A DNA stretch of 64,000 nt from Amycolatopsis decaplanina DSM 44594 (GTDB lineage Bacteria; Actinomycetota; Actinomycetes; Mycobacteriales; Pseudonocardiaceae): positions 62,001 to 126,000 of the forward strand of contig NZ_AOHO01000075.1 of assembly GCF_000342005.1 (NCBI RefSeq), given 5' to 3'. This document shows, one piece after another, positions 10,531 through 17,895 of this stretch (within the stretch, counting starts at the first letter, position 1; every line of letters starts with the position of its first letter). The notes under the pieces are model-generated. The model saw nothing but the letters and a program-made list of their open reading frames with translations. It was not told the origin of the DNA and ran no database searches. The position numbers and the translations under genes were made by a program.

Positions 10531-10847
10531 ATGAGGAACTCGCTCCGGCAAGCCATGCTCGGCTTCGGCGACGCGGCGGGGGCCACGCCCGCGGGCGCGC
10601 AGACCGAGCTGGTCCAGACGATGAGCTGCAGCCACTCGCACTCGAACAAGGACAGCGGTGAGGGCAGGGCGCTGTGCCGCACCGGGCCAGTCGGCAAGGG
10701 CACGTTGAACTACTGCCACTGCTGGACCGTCGATGACATGGTCGGCGGCAAGCGCCCCTGGACCTGGGACGCATCGCGGGCACATAGACCGCGGGCTGGT
10801 TCGCCGACGCGTATCTCAGCGGCGGTGGCGCCACGAAACAGTGCTGA
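10531..10847 (+). pseudogene. Small Cys-rich SH3-like secreted protein, frameshifted
   Basis: ATG 10531 follows AAAGGGA. The frame reads a degraded signal peptide and then ALCRTGPVGKGTLNYCHCW and DDMVGGKRPW. Near 10785 the frame shifts, and in the new frame the natural ending AGWFADAYLSGGGATKQC plus stop at 10847 appears. The combination of an RTGP start, paired cysteines and a GWFADAYL end resembles small secreted bacterial SH3b proteins. The frame break suggests decay. The family assignment is moderate. Confidence 0.55.
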
Positions 10848-10859
10848 TCTGAGAACGAC

Positions 10860-10891
10860 GTGGCCCCGTCCGGCGAACCGAACGGGGCCAC
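10860..10891. terminator. Terminator hairpin between convergent genes
   Basis: A perfect 10-bp stem, GTGGCCCCGT (10860-10869) paired with ACGGGGCCAC (10882-10891), lies just after the small secreted pseudogene and seven bases beyond the methyltransferase stop on the other strand. It can serve both directions. Confidence 0.75.
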
Positions 10892-10897
10892 GGTCTC

Positions 10898-11623
10898 CTA
10901 AACGGCCTCGAGGACGAAGAACAAGAAACTCAAGAAGGCGGTCTTACCCGCGAGTTCCTCGGGGAAGCGCTCGTGCGCGCCCGGTGCCGGAGGAGGCTCG
11001 CTGACGACGGCCGTCCGGAAACCCGCCGCGGTGAAGGCGTCGGTCATCGCGTGCAGTGGCCGATGCCAGTACGTCAGCACGGCTTTCTCGCCGCTGAAGG
11101 TGTACTCGTCGGACCACTTGACGGTCTTGAAGTAGTCGGCTTCGGGGTGGATCAGCTTGTAGATGATCGGGTGGTTGACGGCCATGATCAGCCTGCCGCC
11201 GGGTTTCAGCACGCGGCGGATCTCGGCCAGCGGCCCGGTCCAGTCTTCGAGGTAGTGCAGGACGAGAGCGGCGATGACGTCGTCGAACTCGCCGTCGGAA
11301 AAGGGCAGCGGGGCGCCGATGTCGGCGACCTGCAGGGCCGCGTCGTCACCGAGCCGTTTCCGCGCCAGCTCCAGCATCTTGGCGCTGGAATCGAAGCCGG
11401 TCACGATGGCGCCCCGGTCGCGCAGTGCCTCGAACAGAGGACCCGCGCCGCAGCCGGCGTCGAGGATCCGCCTGCCGGTCACGTCCCCGGCCAGGTCCAG
11501 GATGGCGGGCTGGGTGTAGTACGCGTTGTTGAGGCTGGTTTCGTTCTCGGCCGCGTACGCCTCGGCGAAGGTGTCGTAGTCGTTTTCGTTGGTCTCGGTG
11601 AGGTTGTCAGGACTGACGGGCAT
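10898..11623 (-). CDS. Class I SAM-dependent methyltransferase
   Basis: A 241-residue protein from ATG 11623 (MPVSPDNLTE); a TTG nine bases earlier is possible. Motif I is ILDAGCGAGPLFEALRDRG, followed by an acidic residue in the GFDSS strand that should hold the SAM ribose. The post-motif FSDGEFDDVIAALVLHYLED and LKPGGRLIMAVNHP regions fit Methyltransf_11/25. The substrate is unknown. The gene is alone on this strand between a terminator and the two tRNA-like genes. Confidence 0.9.
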   Translation of the reverse strand: MPVSPDNLTETNENDYDTFAEAYAAENETSLNNAYYTQPAILDLAGDVTGRRILDAGCGAGPLFEALRDRGAIVTGFDSSAKMLELARKRLGDDAALQVADIGAPLPFSDGEFDDVIAALVLHYLEDWTGPLAEIRRVLKPGGRLIMAVNHPIIYKLIHPEADYFKTVKWSDEYTFSGEKAVLTYWHRPLHAMTDAFTAAGFRTAVVSEPPPAPGAHERFPEELAGKTAFLSFLFFVLEAV

Positions 11624-11648
11624 ATGGCCCAATATGGCACAGCAGGCC

Positions 11649-11723
11649 TGCTCCCGGTCCAGGATTCGAACCTGGACTGGACGCGTTCTGAGCGCGTTGC
11701 CTCTTCCGTTGGGCTACAGGGGC
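11649..11723 (-). tRNA. tRNA-like gene, class I fold with CAG anticodon
   Basis: The minus strand of this 75-base stretch folds as a cloverleaf: acceptor GCCCCTG/CGGGAGC with one C-A mismatch, TA at positions 8-9, a D arm GCC/GGC, anticodon stem ACGCG/CGCGT with loop CTCAGAA (anticodon CAG, which reads leucine CUG), and a T arm with TTCGAAT loop. CCA is not encoded. Two features are odd: a leucine anticodon without the long variable arm of tRNA-Leu, and a T stem that can extend to 7 bp. It may be a non-canonical or decaying tRNA. Confidence 0.55.
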
Positions 11724-11734
11724 GTCGGTGCCGT

Positions 11735-11820
11735 GGGTGCGGTTCCAGGGAGTCGAACCCCCTGTGTCGCGTGGACGTCCGGTTTACAGCCGGCTGGGGC
11801 TCCGCAGCCCCGTCTCCACC
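11735..11820 (-). tRNA. tRNA-Tyr-like gene (GTA), irregular
   Basis: This 86-base stretch on the minus strand shows a D hairpin (GGGGCT/AGCCCC), an anticodon stem with loop CTGTAAA (anticodon GTA), a short variable arm GTC/GAC that fits the class II form of tRNA-Tyr, and a T arm around TTCGACT. The T loop is two bases longer than normal if the stem CAGGG/CCCTG is used, and the acceptor GGTGGAG/CCGCACC has two mismatches. It is separated by 11 bases from the next tRNA-like gene. It may be a decayed or divergent tRNA. Confidence 0.45.
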
Positions 11821-12062
11821 AGGTGTCGCGCGCATATCCTAAAGTCACCGGAATTCGCCGACCGCGAATTATCCGCGCAATAAAGAAAGCCGCCTGATCG
11901 AATGCTCGATCGGCGGCCCCCTGACGTGACGTTCTACGTCATGACGAGGAGCCTAATCTGCCCAGAAGGATTTCGTGGCCCGCTGAACGCGCGGCCGCGG
12001 GCCCCGAGGCCTTGCCGATTAACGAACCTGAGGTTCCCCGACGCGTGGATCGAACGGCTCTA
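11821..12062. other. Intergenic stretch with a GC hairpin
   Basis: No convincing gene is seen. An imperfect 12-bp stem (11889-11901 with 11906-11917, GCCGCC-TGATCGA against TCGATCGGCGGC) has a terminator-like form. A shorter TGACGT/ACGTCA inverted repeat lies near 11930. Base composition is lower in GC around 11840-11890, which may be the promoter side of the tRNA-like pair. Confidence 0.4.
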
Positions 12063-12108
12063 GTCGTGAGTGGTAAGGACGGTTCTAGCCGTCCTTACCA
12101 CTCACGAC
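12063..12108. terminator. Palindromic repeat family copy 2
   Basis: A 20-bp inverted repeat (12063-12082 with 12089-12108) with a six-base loop; the core GTGAGTGGTAAGGACGG is the same as in the other copies. It lies 30 bp beyond the stop codon of the MBL gene, so it should end that transcript. Confidence 0.85.
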
Positions 12109-12138
12109 CCCAGGGTGATTCCGAGCAGGGCGAGCGAC

Positions 12139-12906
12139 TCAGCCCAGTTGGAGCCGATCGGCCAGACCGGCAGCGGTGAAAGCGGCCACCAGGTCGTCAC
12201 GGCCTTCGGTGAAGTGGTCCCAGCTGTCGATGTGCACGGGGACGACCGTGCGAGCGTCGAGGATCCGCGTCGCTTCCGCGGCCAATGCGCTGTCGAGGAC
12301 GAGCAGTGCGCCGTCGAAGACCGGCTTCAGGCGCGGGGCCCCGGCGAAGAGCACGGCGGTGTCGACCGGGCCGAACCGGTCGGCGACCTGCCGGACGACG
12401 TCGAGCGAGGCGTTGTCACCGCTGACATAGACAGTCGGCAGGCCCTGGCCGGTGAGCACGAAGCCGGTGACGTCGCCGGTGACCTTCTCCGCACCTTCCG
12501 GTCCGTGAAGCGCGGGCGCGGCGGTCACAGTCACGACTCCCCCGCCCGGCCGGGCCAGCTCGATCGTCTCCCAGGTCTCCAGCCCTTTCGCGGTGCCGCC
12601 GAGACGGCCCGCGCCGCTGGACGTGGTGAGGGTCAAAGGCACGTCCGCCAGCAGTTTCCGGCCGGAGTGATCGAGGTTGTCGGGGTGCTCGTCATGAGAG
12701 AGCAGGACGGCGTCGACGCGGCCGAGGTCCGCGGGGTTCACCGAGGACGGCGCCGTCTTGGTGAGGCCGGGTCTCCCGTTGGGCCTCGCGTAGTGGCCGG
12801 GTTCGTCGAAGGTCGGGTCGGTCAGGAAGCGCAGGCCACCGTATTCGATCAGGGCGGTCGGCCCGCCGAAGACCTGGACGGAGAGCTGGTCGCCGAGCTG
12901 GTTCAT
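12139..12906 (-). CDS. MBL-fold metallo-hydrolase (UlaG-like)
   Basis: A 255-residue protein from ATG 12906, with GAGGTG five bases upstream. The pattern GGPTALIEYGGLRFLTDPTF followed by LLSHDEHPDNLDHSG is the UlaG-like metallo-beta-lactamase fold, with the metal-binding SHDxHxD cluster. Later histidines (ALHGPEG, PVHIDSWDHF) complete the site. Enzymes of this group are phosphodiesterases or lactonases; the substrate is unknown. The gene is divergent from the CGNR-type protein gene, with operator repeats between the two. Confidence 0.88.
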   Translation of the reverse strand: MNQLGDQLSVQVFGGPTALIEYGGLRFLTDPTFDEPGHYARPNGRPGLTKTAPSSVNPADLGRVDAVLLSHDEHPDNLDHSGRKLLADVPLTLTTSSGAGRLGGTAKGLETWETIELARPGGGVVTVTAAPALHGPEGAEKVTGDVTGFVLTGQGLPTVYVSGDNASLDVVRQVADRFGPVDTAVLFAGAPRLKPVFDGALLVLDSALAAEATRILDARTVVPVHIDSWDHFTEGRDDLVAAFTAAGLADRLQLG

Positions 12907-12913
12907 CTTGCAC

Positions 12914-12988
12914 CTCACGGATGAGTATTGTTCTTTCCGTGAGTAACATTAGTCAGCTCTCACGGAAGAGTGCAACGACTTCCGTGAG
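12914..12988. promoter_or_regulatory. Twin palindromic operators between MBL and CGNR genes
   Basis: The 90-bp gap holds four copies of one octamer: CTCACGGA at 12914-12921, its inverse TCCGTGAG at 12936-12943, CTCACGGA at 12959-12966 and TCCGTGAG at 12981-12988. They form two identical palindromes, each with a 14-base spacer, repeated at exactly 45 bp. This is the layout expected for cooperative binding of a dimeric regulator controlling both genes. Confidence 0.7.
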
Positions 12989-12996
12989 GCTTTCTC

Positions 12997-13623
12997 ATGG
13001 TTGATCCCAGCGCCTACCATGAGAACGTGGACGACACCGCTGTGCTCCCCCCGGCCCCGGGCGCCGAGCAGTACGTCGCGCTGGCGCTCGCCAACACCAC
13101 GATCGCGCTGCCCGGCGGCCAGTTCACCGATTTGCTCGGCACCCCGGCCGCCGCGACGGACTGGCTCGCCGAACAGGGGCTCGCCCCGATCGACGCCGGT
13201 CTGCAGGAGATGTGCGCCGGTCTGGTCCGTTCGTTGCGTGAACAGGTGCGGGTGCTGCTCGCGTCGAGGTCCTGCTCGGGTCCGGCTCCGCAGAGCGCCC
13301 TCAACGCCATCAACGACGCGCTGAGCAAGGCGCCCACCGCCGAACTCCTGCGCTGGGACCCGATCCGGGGGCTGTACCGCACCGCGTCGCATCCGATCAC
13401 CCAGATCGTCGAGCACGCGTTGGCGACGCTCGCCGCCAACGCCGCCGACCTGCTGACCGGGCCCGACGCCGAGCGGATCGCCGCCTGTGGGTCGCCGCCG
13501 TGCACTCGGTTCTTCCTGCGCAACGGGCGGCGCCAGTGGTGTTCCGTGCGCTGCGGCGACCGGGCCCGCGCCGCCCGCGCCTACGCCAAGCGCTCCCAGC
13601 CGGTGGCGTCGGCTCAGCGGTAG
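12997..13623 (+). CDS. CGNR zinc finger (ABATE) domain protein
   Basis: A 208-residue protein. The N-terminal part is the ABATE domain, and the C-terminal region has the zinc finger CGSPPCTRFFLRNGRRQWCS then VRCGDRARAARAY, where the family-naming CGNR reads CGDR here. Such proteins are thought to be stress-related transcription regulators. ATG 12997 is preceded by GAGG; GTG 13027 is an alternative start. It may bind the twin operator repeats immediately upstream. It overlaps the convergent monooxygenase by 10 bp. Confidence 0.85.
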   Translation: MVDPSAYHENVDDTAVLPPAPGAEQYVALALANTTIALPGGQFTDLLGTPAAATDWLAEQGLAPIDAGLQEMCAGLVRSLREQVRVLLASRSCSGPAPQSALNAINDALSKAPTAELLRWDPIRGLYRTASHPITQIVEHALATLAANAADLLTGPDAERIAACGSPPCTRFFLRNGRRQWCSVRCGDRARAARAYAKRSQPVASAQR

Positions 13624-14747
13624 GACGCGAACCGTTCCAGCAAAGGCTTCGGGGAGTCTTCAGCGAAGCAGAGCACGAGGCTTTCGGCGGATTCGGCTGC
13701 CGAGGCCTCACTGCGCGGGAACAGCGCCGCCTCGTACGCGCCGAGGGCGGCTTCGACGTCGCCGGGATTCGTGACGAGGGCGAGGCCGAGTTCGGCGCCG
13801 TCGAGCATCGCGAGATTGGCGCCCTCGCCGGCGAACGGCGACATCAGGTGGGCGGCGTCCCCGAGGAGGGTGACACCGGGGACGCGTTCCCAGCGGTGGC
13901 CGATCGGCAGGGCGTGGATCGGCCGTGGGGTCAGTGCGCCGTCGGCGTCGGTGATCAGCGCTCGCAGTCCCGCGCCCCAGCCCTCGAAGTGGTCGAGCAC
14001 CGCGGCCTTCGCGGCGGCGGTGTCACTGAAGTCGATGGTGGAGATCCAATCTTCGGCGGTCTTCAGCGCGATGTAGACGTGGAGGCTGCCGGTGGCGTCG
14101 TGGTGCGCCAGAAATCCTTTGCCGGTACCGAGCGCGAAGAACATGCCGCTTCCGACGAGTGCCGCGCTCGCGGGGTGGCGATTCTCGGCGTCGTTCAGGT
14201 GCAACTCGACGAAAGAGACGCCCTCGTAGGCCGGTTCGGCGTCGGAGACCAGAGGCCGGACTCTGGACCACGCGCCGTCGGCGCCGATCAGCAGGTCCGT
14301 GGTGAACGCCGTGCCGTCCGCCAGGGTGACCTCGTGGCCGCCGTCTCCGAGCGGGTGCGCGCCGGTGACCTTGGCACCCCAGCGCACGGTGCTCTCAGGC
14401 AGGGAACCGAGCAACAGGTCGCGCAGGTCGCCGCGGGCGACTTCGGGACGGCCGCCGTCACCGTCGTCTGTCTCCTCGAGATGCACGACCGCGTGCTGGT
14501 CGAGGATGCGCAGGGCCTCGCCACCTGGGTGCACGAGCTTGCGGAATTCGTCGTGGAGACCGGCGGCCCGCAGTGCCGCCTGGCCGGATTCCTCGTGGAT
14601 GTCGAGCATCCCGCCCTGTGTCCGCGCGGACGGCGACGCGTCCAGATCGAAGACCGCGGCCTCGATGCCGTTGACGTGCAGGACGCGGGCCAGGGTGAGC
14701 CCACCGAGGCCGGCGCCGATGATCGCGATGCGGTGATGTGTGGTCAT
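13614..14747 (-). CDS. TetX-like FAD-dependent monooxygenase
   Basis: A 377-residue flavoprotein from ATG 14747, with AAGGAA upstream. Residues 5-20 hold the GAGLGG dinucleotide motif; GGMLDIHEESGQAALRAAGL follows the tetracycline-destructase TetX pattern, and GDAAHLMSPFAGEGANLAML is the second FAD motif. TetX enzymes hydroxylate and inactivate tetracyclines, but related actinomycete enzymes act on other aromatic substrates. It is translationally coupled to the upstream TetR gene through an ATGA overlap, so the two form an operon. The antibiotic role is inference. Confidence 0.85.
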   Translation of the reverse strand: MTTHHRIAIIGAGLGGLTLARVLHVNGIEAAVFDLDASPSARTQGGMLDIHEESGQAALRAAGLHDEFRKLVHPGGEALRILDQHAVVHLEETDDGDGGRPEVARGDLRDLLLGSLPESTVRWGAKVTGAHPLGDGGHEVTLADGTAFTTDLLIGADGAWSRVRPLVSDAEPAYEGVSFVELHLNDAENRHPASAALVGSGMFFALGTGKGFLAHHDATGSLHVYIALKTAEDWISTIDFSDTAAAKAAVLDHFEGWGAGLRALITDADGALTPRPIHALPIGHRWERVPGVTLLGDAAHLMSPFAGEGANLAMLDGAELGLALVTNPGDVEAALGAYEAALFPRSEASAAESAESLVLCFAEDSPKPLLERFASYR

Positions 14748-15418
14748 GTGGGGTTCCTTTCGGGCGGCAGGCCGGTGTGTGTGATTCCGGTGATCAGCAC
14801 CTGCAATCCCCACGACATCCGCTGCGCGGGCGCTCCGGTGAGCAGGTCTGCCGCGTGTGCGGCGATCTGGGGATGGGTCGTCTCGTCGGCATCCCGCACG
14901 GCACGGGCCAGGGCATCCCAGTCATCCGGCGATTCCCCGTCGGCGTGCTCGGCCGCGGTCGCCGTCGCGTACTGCAGGAGGATGTCGATCCCCCACGCGC
15001 GCCGCTCGAGCGGTACGTCACCGTCGGCGAGCAGGGCGAGCAGGTTCTCGACCAGGCCGAGGTAGTTCTCGCCACTCGGGCGGGCCACCAGCGCGGACAG
15101 GGCGAGACCGGGATATTCGAGCAGCGTCGCGGTGTAGGCCGTGAGCAGCTTTTCGAGCCGGTCACGCCAACCGCCCTCGGATGACGGCGGGGCGATCGTG
15201 CCGAGGAGTTCGTCCAAGATCGCCGCATGCAGCTCCGCGGTGTTGCGGACGTAGACGTAGAGCGAGGCGGCACCGGTGTCGAGTTCCTGCGCCAGGCGGC
15301 GCATCGTGACCTTCCGCAGACCTTCCTCGCGCAGGATCGCGACCGCGGCGGCGACGATGCCTTCGCGGGTCAACGCGGGTTTGGCCGGTCGCTCCCGGCG
15401 GCTCTTCTCAGGTGCCAT
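14744..15418 (-). CDS. TetR family repressor (TetR_C type)
   Basis: A 224-residue protein from ATG 15418 (MAPEKSRRER). The N-terminal HTH reads LREEGLRKVTMRRLAQELDT then ASLYVYVRNTAELHAAILDE. The C-terminal region fits TetR_C_1, the ligand-binding domain of classical tetracycline repressors. The longer frame up to 15484 would translate the operator repeats and is rejected. It is the first gene of the two-gene operon with the TetX-like monooxygenase and lies directly below three operator palindromes, so self-regulation is likely. Confidence 0.9.
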   Translation of the reverse strand: MAPEKSRRERPAKPALTREGIVAAAVAILREEGLRKVTMRRLAQELDTGAASLYVYVRNTAELHAAILDELLGTIAPPSSEGGWRDRLEKLLTAYTATLLEYPGLALSALVARPSGENYLGLVENLLALLADGDVPLERRAWGIDILLQYATATAAEHADGESPDDWDALARAVRDADETTHPQIAAHAADLLTGAPAQRMSWGLQVLITGITHTGLPPERNPT

Positions 15419-15431
15419 ACATCCACCATAA

Positions 15432-15473
15432 CGAACATGTTCGTGACGAACAAGTTCGTAGCGAACATGTTCG
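15432..15473. promoter_or_regulatory. Three-copy operator with 15-bp period
   Basis: The palindrome CGAACATGTTCG occurs at 15432-15443 and 15462-15473, with a near copy CGAACAAGTTCG at 15447-15458. The three are spaced at exactly 15 bp, and the first is 14 bp upstream of the TetR start codon. This array is very likely the binding site of the TetR repressor. Confidence 0.8.
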
Positions 15474-15592
15474 ACGCAGGTCACAATGCGTCATGCTTGC
15501 TTCCAACGGGGGTTTGTCCGTCCACTGCGGACTGAAATGACAACGGCAGAGAGATCGACTCTCCCTGCCACTTCTAACGTATAACGCACCTG

Positions 15593-15611
15593 GGGGCTTG
15601 CGGCAAGACCC
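15593..15611. promoter_or_regulatory. Rifamycin-associated element (RAE) upstream of rox
   Basis: The 19-base sequence GGGGCTTGCGGCAAGACCC is an inverted repeat that matches the published RAE (GGGGCTTGCGGCAAGGCCC) except for one base. RAE is found upstream of rifamycin-inactivating genes in actinomycetes and mediates rifampicin-dependent induction. It begins about 58 bases before the rox start codon, and a TATAAC-like hexamer lies just upstream at about 15580. Confidence 0.85.
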
Positions 15612-15669
15612 CGGTCATGTCGCAGAATCCCCCGCCGTACCAGCATGAGCTCGACATACGGGGGAACTC

Positions 15670-17097
15670 TTGATCGACGTGATCATCGCCGGCGGCGGAC
15701 CGACCGGCATGATGCTGGGCGCCGAACTGCGACTGCACGGCGTCCACGTGGTCGTCCTGGAGAAGGATCTGGAACAGACCAAGGTCGTCCGCTCCATGGG
15801 CCTGCACGCGCGCAGTATCGAGGTGATGGACCAGCGAGGTCTCCTCGAGCGATTCCTCGAACACGGAACGAAGTACCCGGTCGGCGGCTCCTTCGCGGGC
15901 ATCCCGAAATCGGCGCCGCCGCTGGACAGCGCCCACGCCTACATCCTCGGCATCCCGCAAACCGTCACCGACCGCCTCCTGATCGACCACGCCGCCGAGG
16001 CGGGCGTCGAGATCCGGCGCGGCTGCGAACTGGTGGGCCTGAGCCAGGACGAGGACGGGGTCGACGTCGAACTGGCCGACGGCACGAGGTTGCGCTCGCG
16101 CTACCTCGTCGGCTGCGATGGCGGCCGCAGCACTGTGCGCAAGCTCCTCGGGATCGACTTCCCCGGTGAGCCCGCCACCGCCGAGACACTGCTGGGCGAG
16201 ATGGAACTGACCGAGGACTGGGAAACGGTGCTCGCCGTGATGACCGAGGTCCGCAAGACCCAGCTGCGGTTCGGTCTCTCCCCGATCGGCGACGGCGTGT
16301 ACCGGGTCGGCGTGCCGGCCGAGGGTCTGGCCGAGGACCCGCGGATCCCGCCGACCTTCGAGGAGGTCAAACGACAGCTCAAGGCCGTCGCCGGCAGCGA
16401 CTTCGGCGTGCACTCGCCACGCTGGCTCTCCCGCTTCGGTGACGCCACCCGGCTGGCCGAGCGCTACCGGGCCGGACGCGCGTTCCTGGCGGGCGACGCG
16501 GCGCACATCCACCCACCGGTCGGCGGGCAAGGGCTCAATCTCGGTGTCCAGGACGCCTTCAACCTCGGCTGGAAACTGGCCGCCGCGGTCAACGGCTGGG
16601 CACCGAAGGACCTGCTGGACACTTACCACATCGAACGGCATCCGGTGGCCGCCGCGGTCTTGGACAACACCCGCGCGCAGATGCAGCTGATGTCACTCGA
16701 TCCGGGCTCGCAGGCGGTCCGGCGGCTGCTGGCGGAACTGATGGAGTTCGAGGACGTGAGCCGGTTCCTGACCGAGAAGATCACCGCGACCGCGATCCGC
16801 TACGACTTCGGCGAGGGGCACGAACTGCTCGGCCGCCGGATGCGGGATGTCGAACTCGAGCAGGGACACCTCTACGGGCTGACCCGCGGCGGCCGTGGCC
16901 TGCTGCTCGACCAGACCGGCGCGCTCTCGGTACGGGATTGGTCGGACCGGGTGGACCATGTCGTCGACGTCAGCGAGGAACTGGAAGTACCGGCGGTGCT
17001 GCTGCGGCCGGATGGTCACGTGGCGTGGGCGGGCGAAGACCAGGAAGAGCTGCTCGGGGCTTTGCGCCGGTGGTTCGGAGAGGGTGAAGTCCTCTAG
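15670..17097 (+). CDS. rox: Rifampicin monooxygenase Rox (FAD-dependent)
   Basis: A 475-residue class A flavin monooxygenase from TTG 15670, with GGGGGAA upstream. Residues 1-13 give the GGGPTG FAD motif; later GDAAHIHPPVGGQGLNLG and the thioredoxin-like C-terminal domain (residues about 400-475) fit the PHBH-fold rifampicin monooxygenase family. Such enzymes oxidise the ansa-naphthalene core of rifamycins, which opens the ring and removes activity. The RAE element upstream strengthens the call. Kinetic specificity cannot be judged from sequence. Confidence 0.9.
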   Translation: MIDVIIAGGGPTGMMLGAELRLHGVHVVVLEKDLEQTKVVRSMGLHARSIEVMDQRGLLERFLEHGTKYPVGGSFAGIPKSAPPLDSAHAYILGIPQTVTDRLLIDHAAEAGVEIRRGCELVGLSQDEDGVDVELADGTRLRSRYLVGCDGGRSTVRKLLGIDFPGEPATAETLLGEMELTEDWETVLAVMTEVRKTQLRFGLSPIGDGVYRVGVPAEGLAEDPRIPPTFEEVKRQLKAVAGSDFGVHSPRWLSRFGDATRLAERYRAGRAFLAGDAAHIHPPVGGQGLNLGVQDAFNLGWKLAAAVNGWAPKDLLDTYHIERHPVAAAVLDNTRAQMQLMSLDPGSQAVRRLLAELMEFEDVSRFLTEKITATAIRYDFGEGHELLGRRMRDVELEQGHLYGLTRGGRGLLLDQTGALSVRDWSDRVDHVVDVSEELEVPAVLLRPDGHVAWAGEDQEELLGALRRWFGEGEVL

Positions 17098-17117
17098 CGC
17101 GCCGGGATCGGCGGTTA

Positions 17118-17330
17118 TTGGCTGGTGGCGTTCCGATACCTGGAGGTCTTCGGCCGGAAAGCCGACACAAGGAATCCAGCCCCGCGTCCGGCCCGGTGAT
17201 CGTGCTCGACGTCGACAGCGTCGACGACACGCTCGCGATCATCGAGAAGCAGGGCGGTTCGACCCTCGTCGGACGGACCGCGGTCGGTGACAACGTCATC
17301 GGTCTCTGCGATACCGCCGGCCGGAGCTGA
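17118..17330 (+). pseudogene. Truncated VOC (glyoxalase-fold) remnant
   Basis: The plus strand reads GPVIVLDVDSVDDTLAIIEK then GGSTLVGRTAVGDNVIGLCD, which is the second half of a VOC-family domain with an internal deletion: the usual stretch between VGD and VIGL is absent. It follows the rox stop by 20 bp and ends at 17330. Too short to be a working enzyme; probably a decayed gene. Confidence 0.5.
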
Positions 17331-17337
17331 TCCCTGA

Positions 17338-17366
17338 GGGCCCGTGGCCGGCGTGGTCACGGGCCC
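17338..17366. terminator. Terminator hairpin after VOC remnant/Lrp
   Basis: A 9-bp perfect stem GGGCCCGTG (17338-17346) with CACGGGCCC (17358-17366), which overlaps the stop codon of the Lrp gene. It sits between the plus-strand rox region and the minus-strand Lrp gene. Confidence 0.65.
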
Positions 17367-17803
17367 TGCGGCCCCCGGTAGGGCAACGTCTGGTTGTAGA
17401 CGATGTTGGTGTTCGTGCTCCCGAACAGCGCGAGCTCGTTGACGATCTCTTCCAGCCGTCCCATCGACGGGGCCGCGATCTTCAGCGAATAGCAGTCGTC
17501 ACCGGTGGTCCGGAGGCATTCGAGGATCTCCGTCCGCTCCGCCAGGAGCTTGTGCAACGGCGCGTGTTTGCTGCCCGGGTACTTCAACCGCACCACCGCG
17601 AGCACCACGTACCCGGCCTTCTCCAGATCGACCTCGGCGCGATAGCCGGTGATCACCCCGGCCGACTCCAGCCGCTTGACCCGCTCCGTCGTCGCCGACG
17701 CGCTCAGGCTGACCCGCTTCCCCAGCTCGGTGAGCGGAAGCCGCCCGTCCTTCTGGAGCTCGACCAGGATCGCCCAGTCCGTCGCGTCGAGAGTCTCGGC
17801 CAT
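17357..17803 (-). CDS. Lrp/AsnC family transcriptional regulator
   Basis: A 148-residue protein of the normal Lrp length. Residues 7-60 form the HTH (LDATDWAILVELQKDGRLPL and SASATTERVKRLESAGVITG), and residues 70-145 the RAM/AsnC ligand domain (KYPGSKHAPLHKLL, GDDCYSLKIAA). It probably senses an amino acid. The nearest gene is the divergent LLM oxidoreductase starting at 17896, which it may control. Confidence 0.92.
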   Translation of the reverse strand: MAETLDATDWAILVELQKDGRLPLTELGKRVSLSASATTERVKRLESAGVITGYRAEVDLEKAGYVVLAVVRLKYPGSKHAPLHKLLAERTEILECLRTTGDDCYSLKIAAPSMGRLEEIVNELALFGSTNTNIVYNQTLPYRGPQGP

Positions 17804-17895
17804 GCGGCCAGAATACCGGCAGATCCACGGCGGAATCGGTGATACGCCGGGAAAGATCCCTTCCCGGATTTCTGCCCCGCCGATAGCCTTGACCT

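Noticed and set aside
15421..15484. Upstream start of the TetR frame
   Set aside because: The added residues are encoded by the operator palindromes, so the start at 15418 is used.
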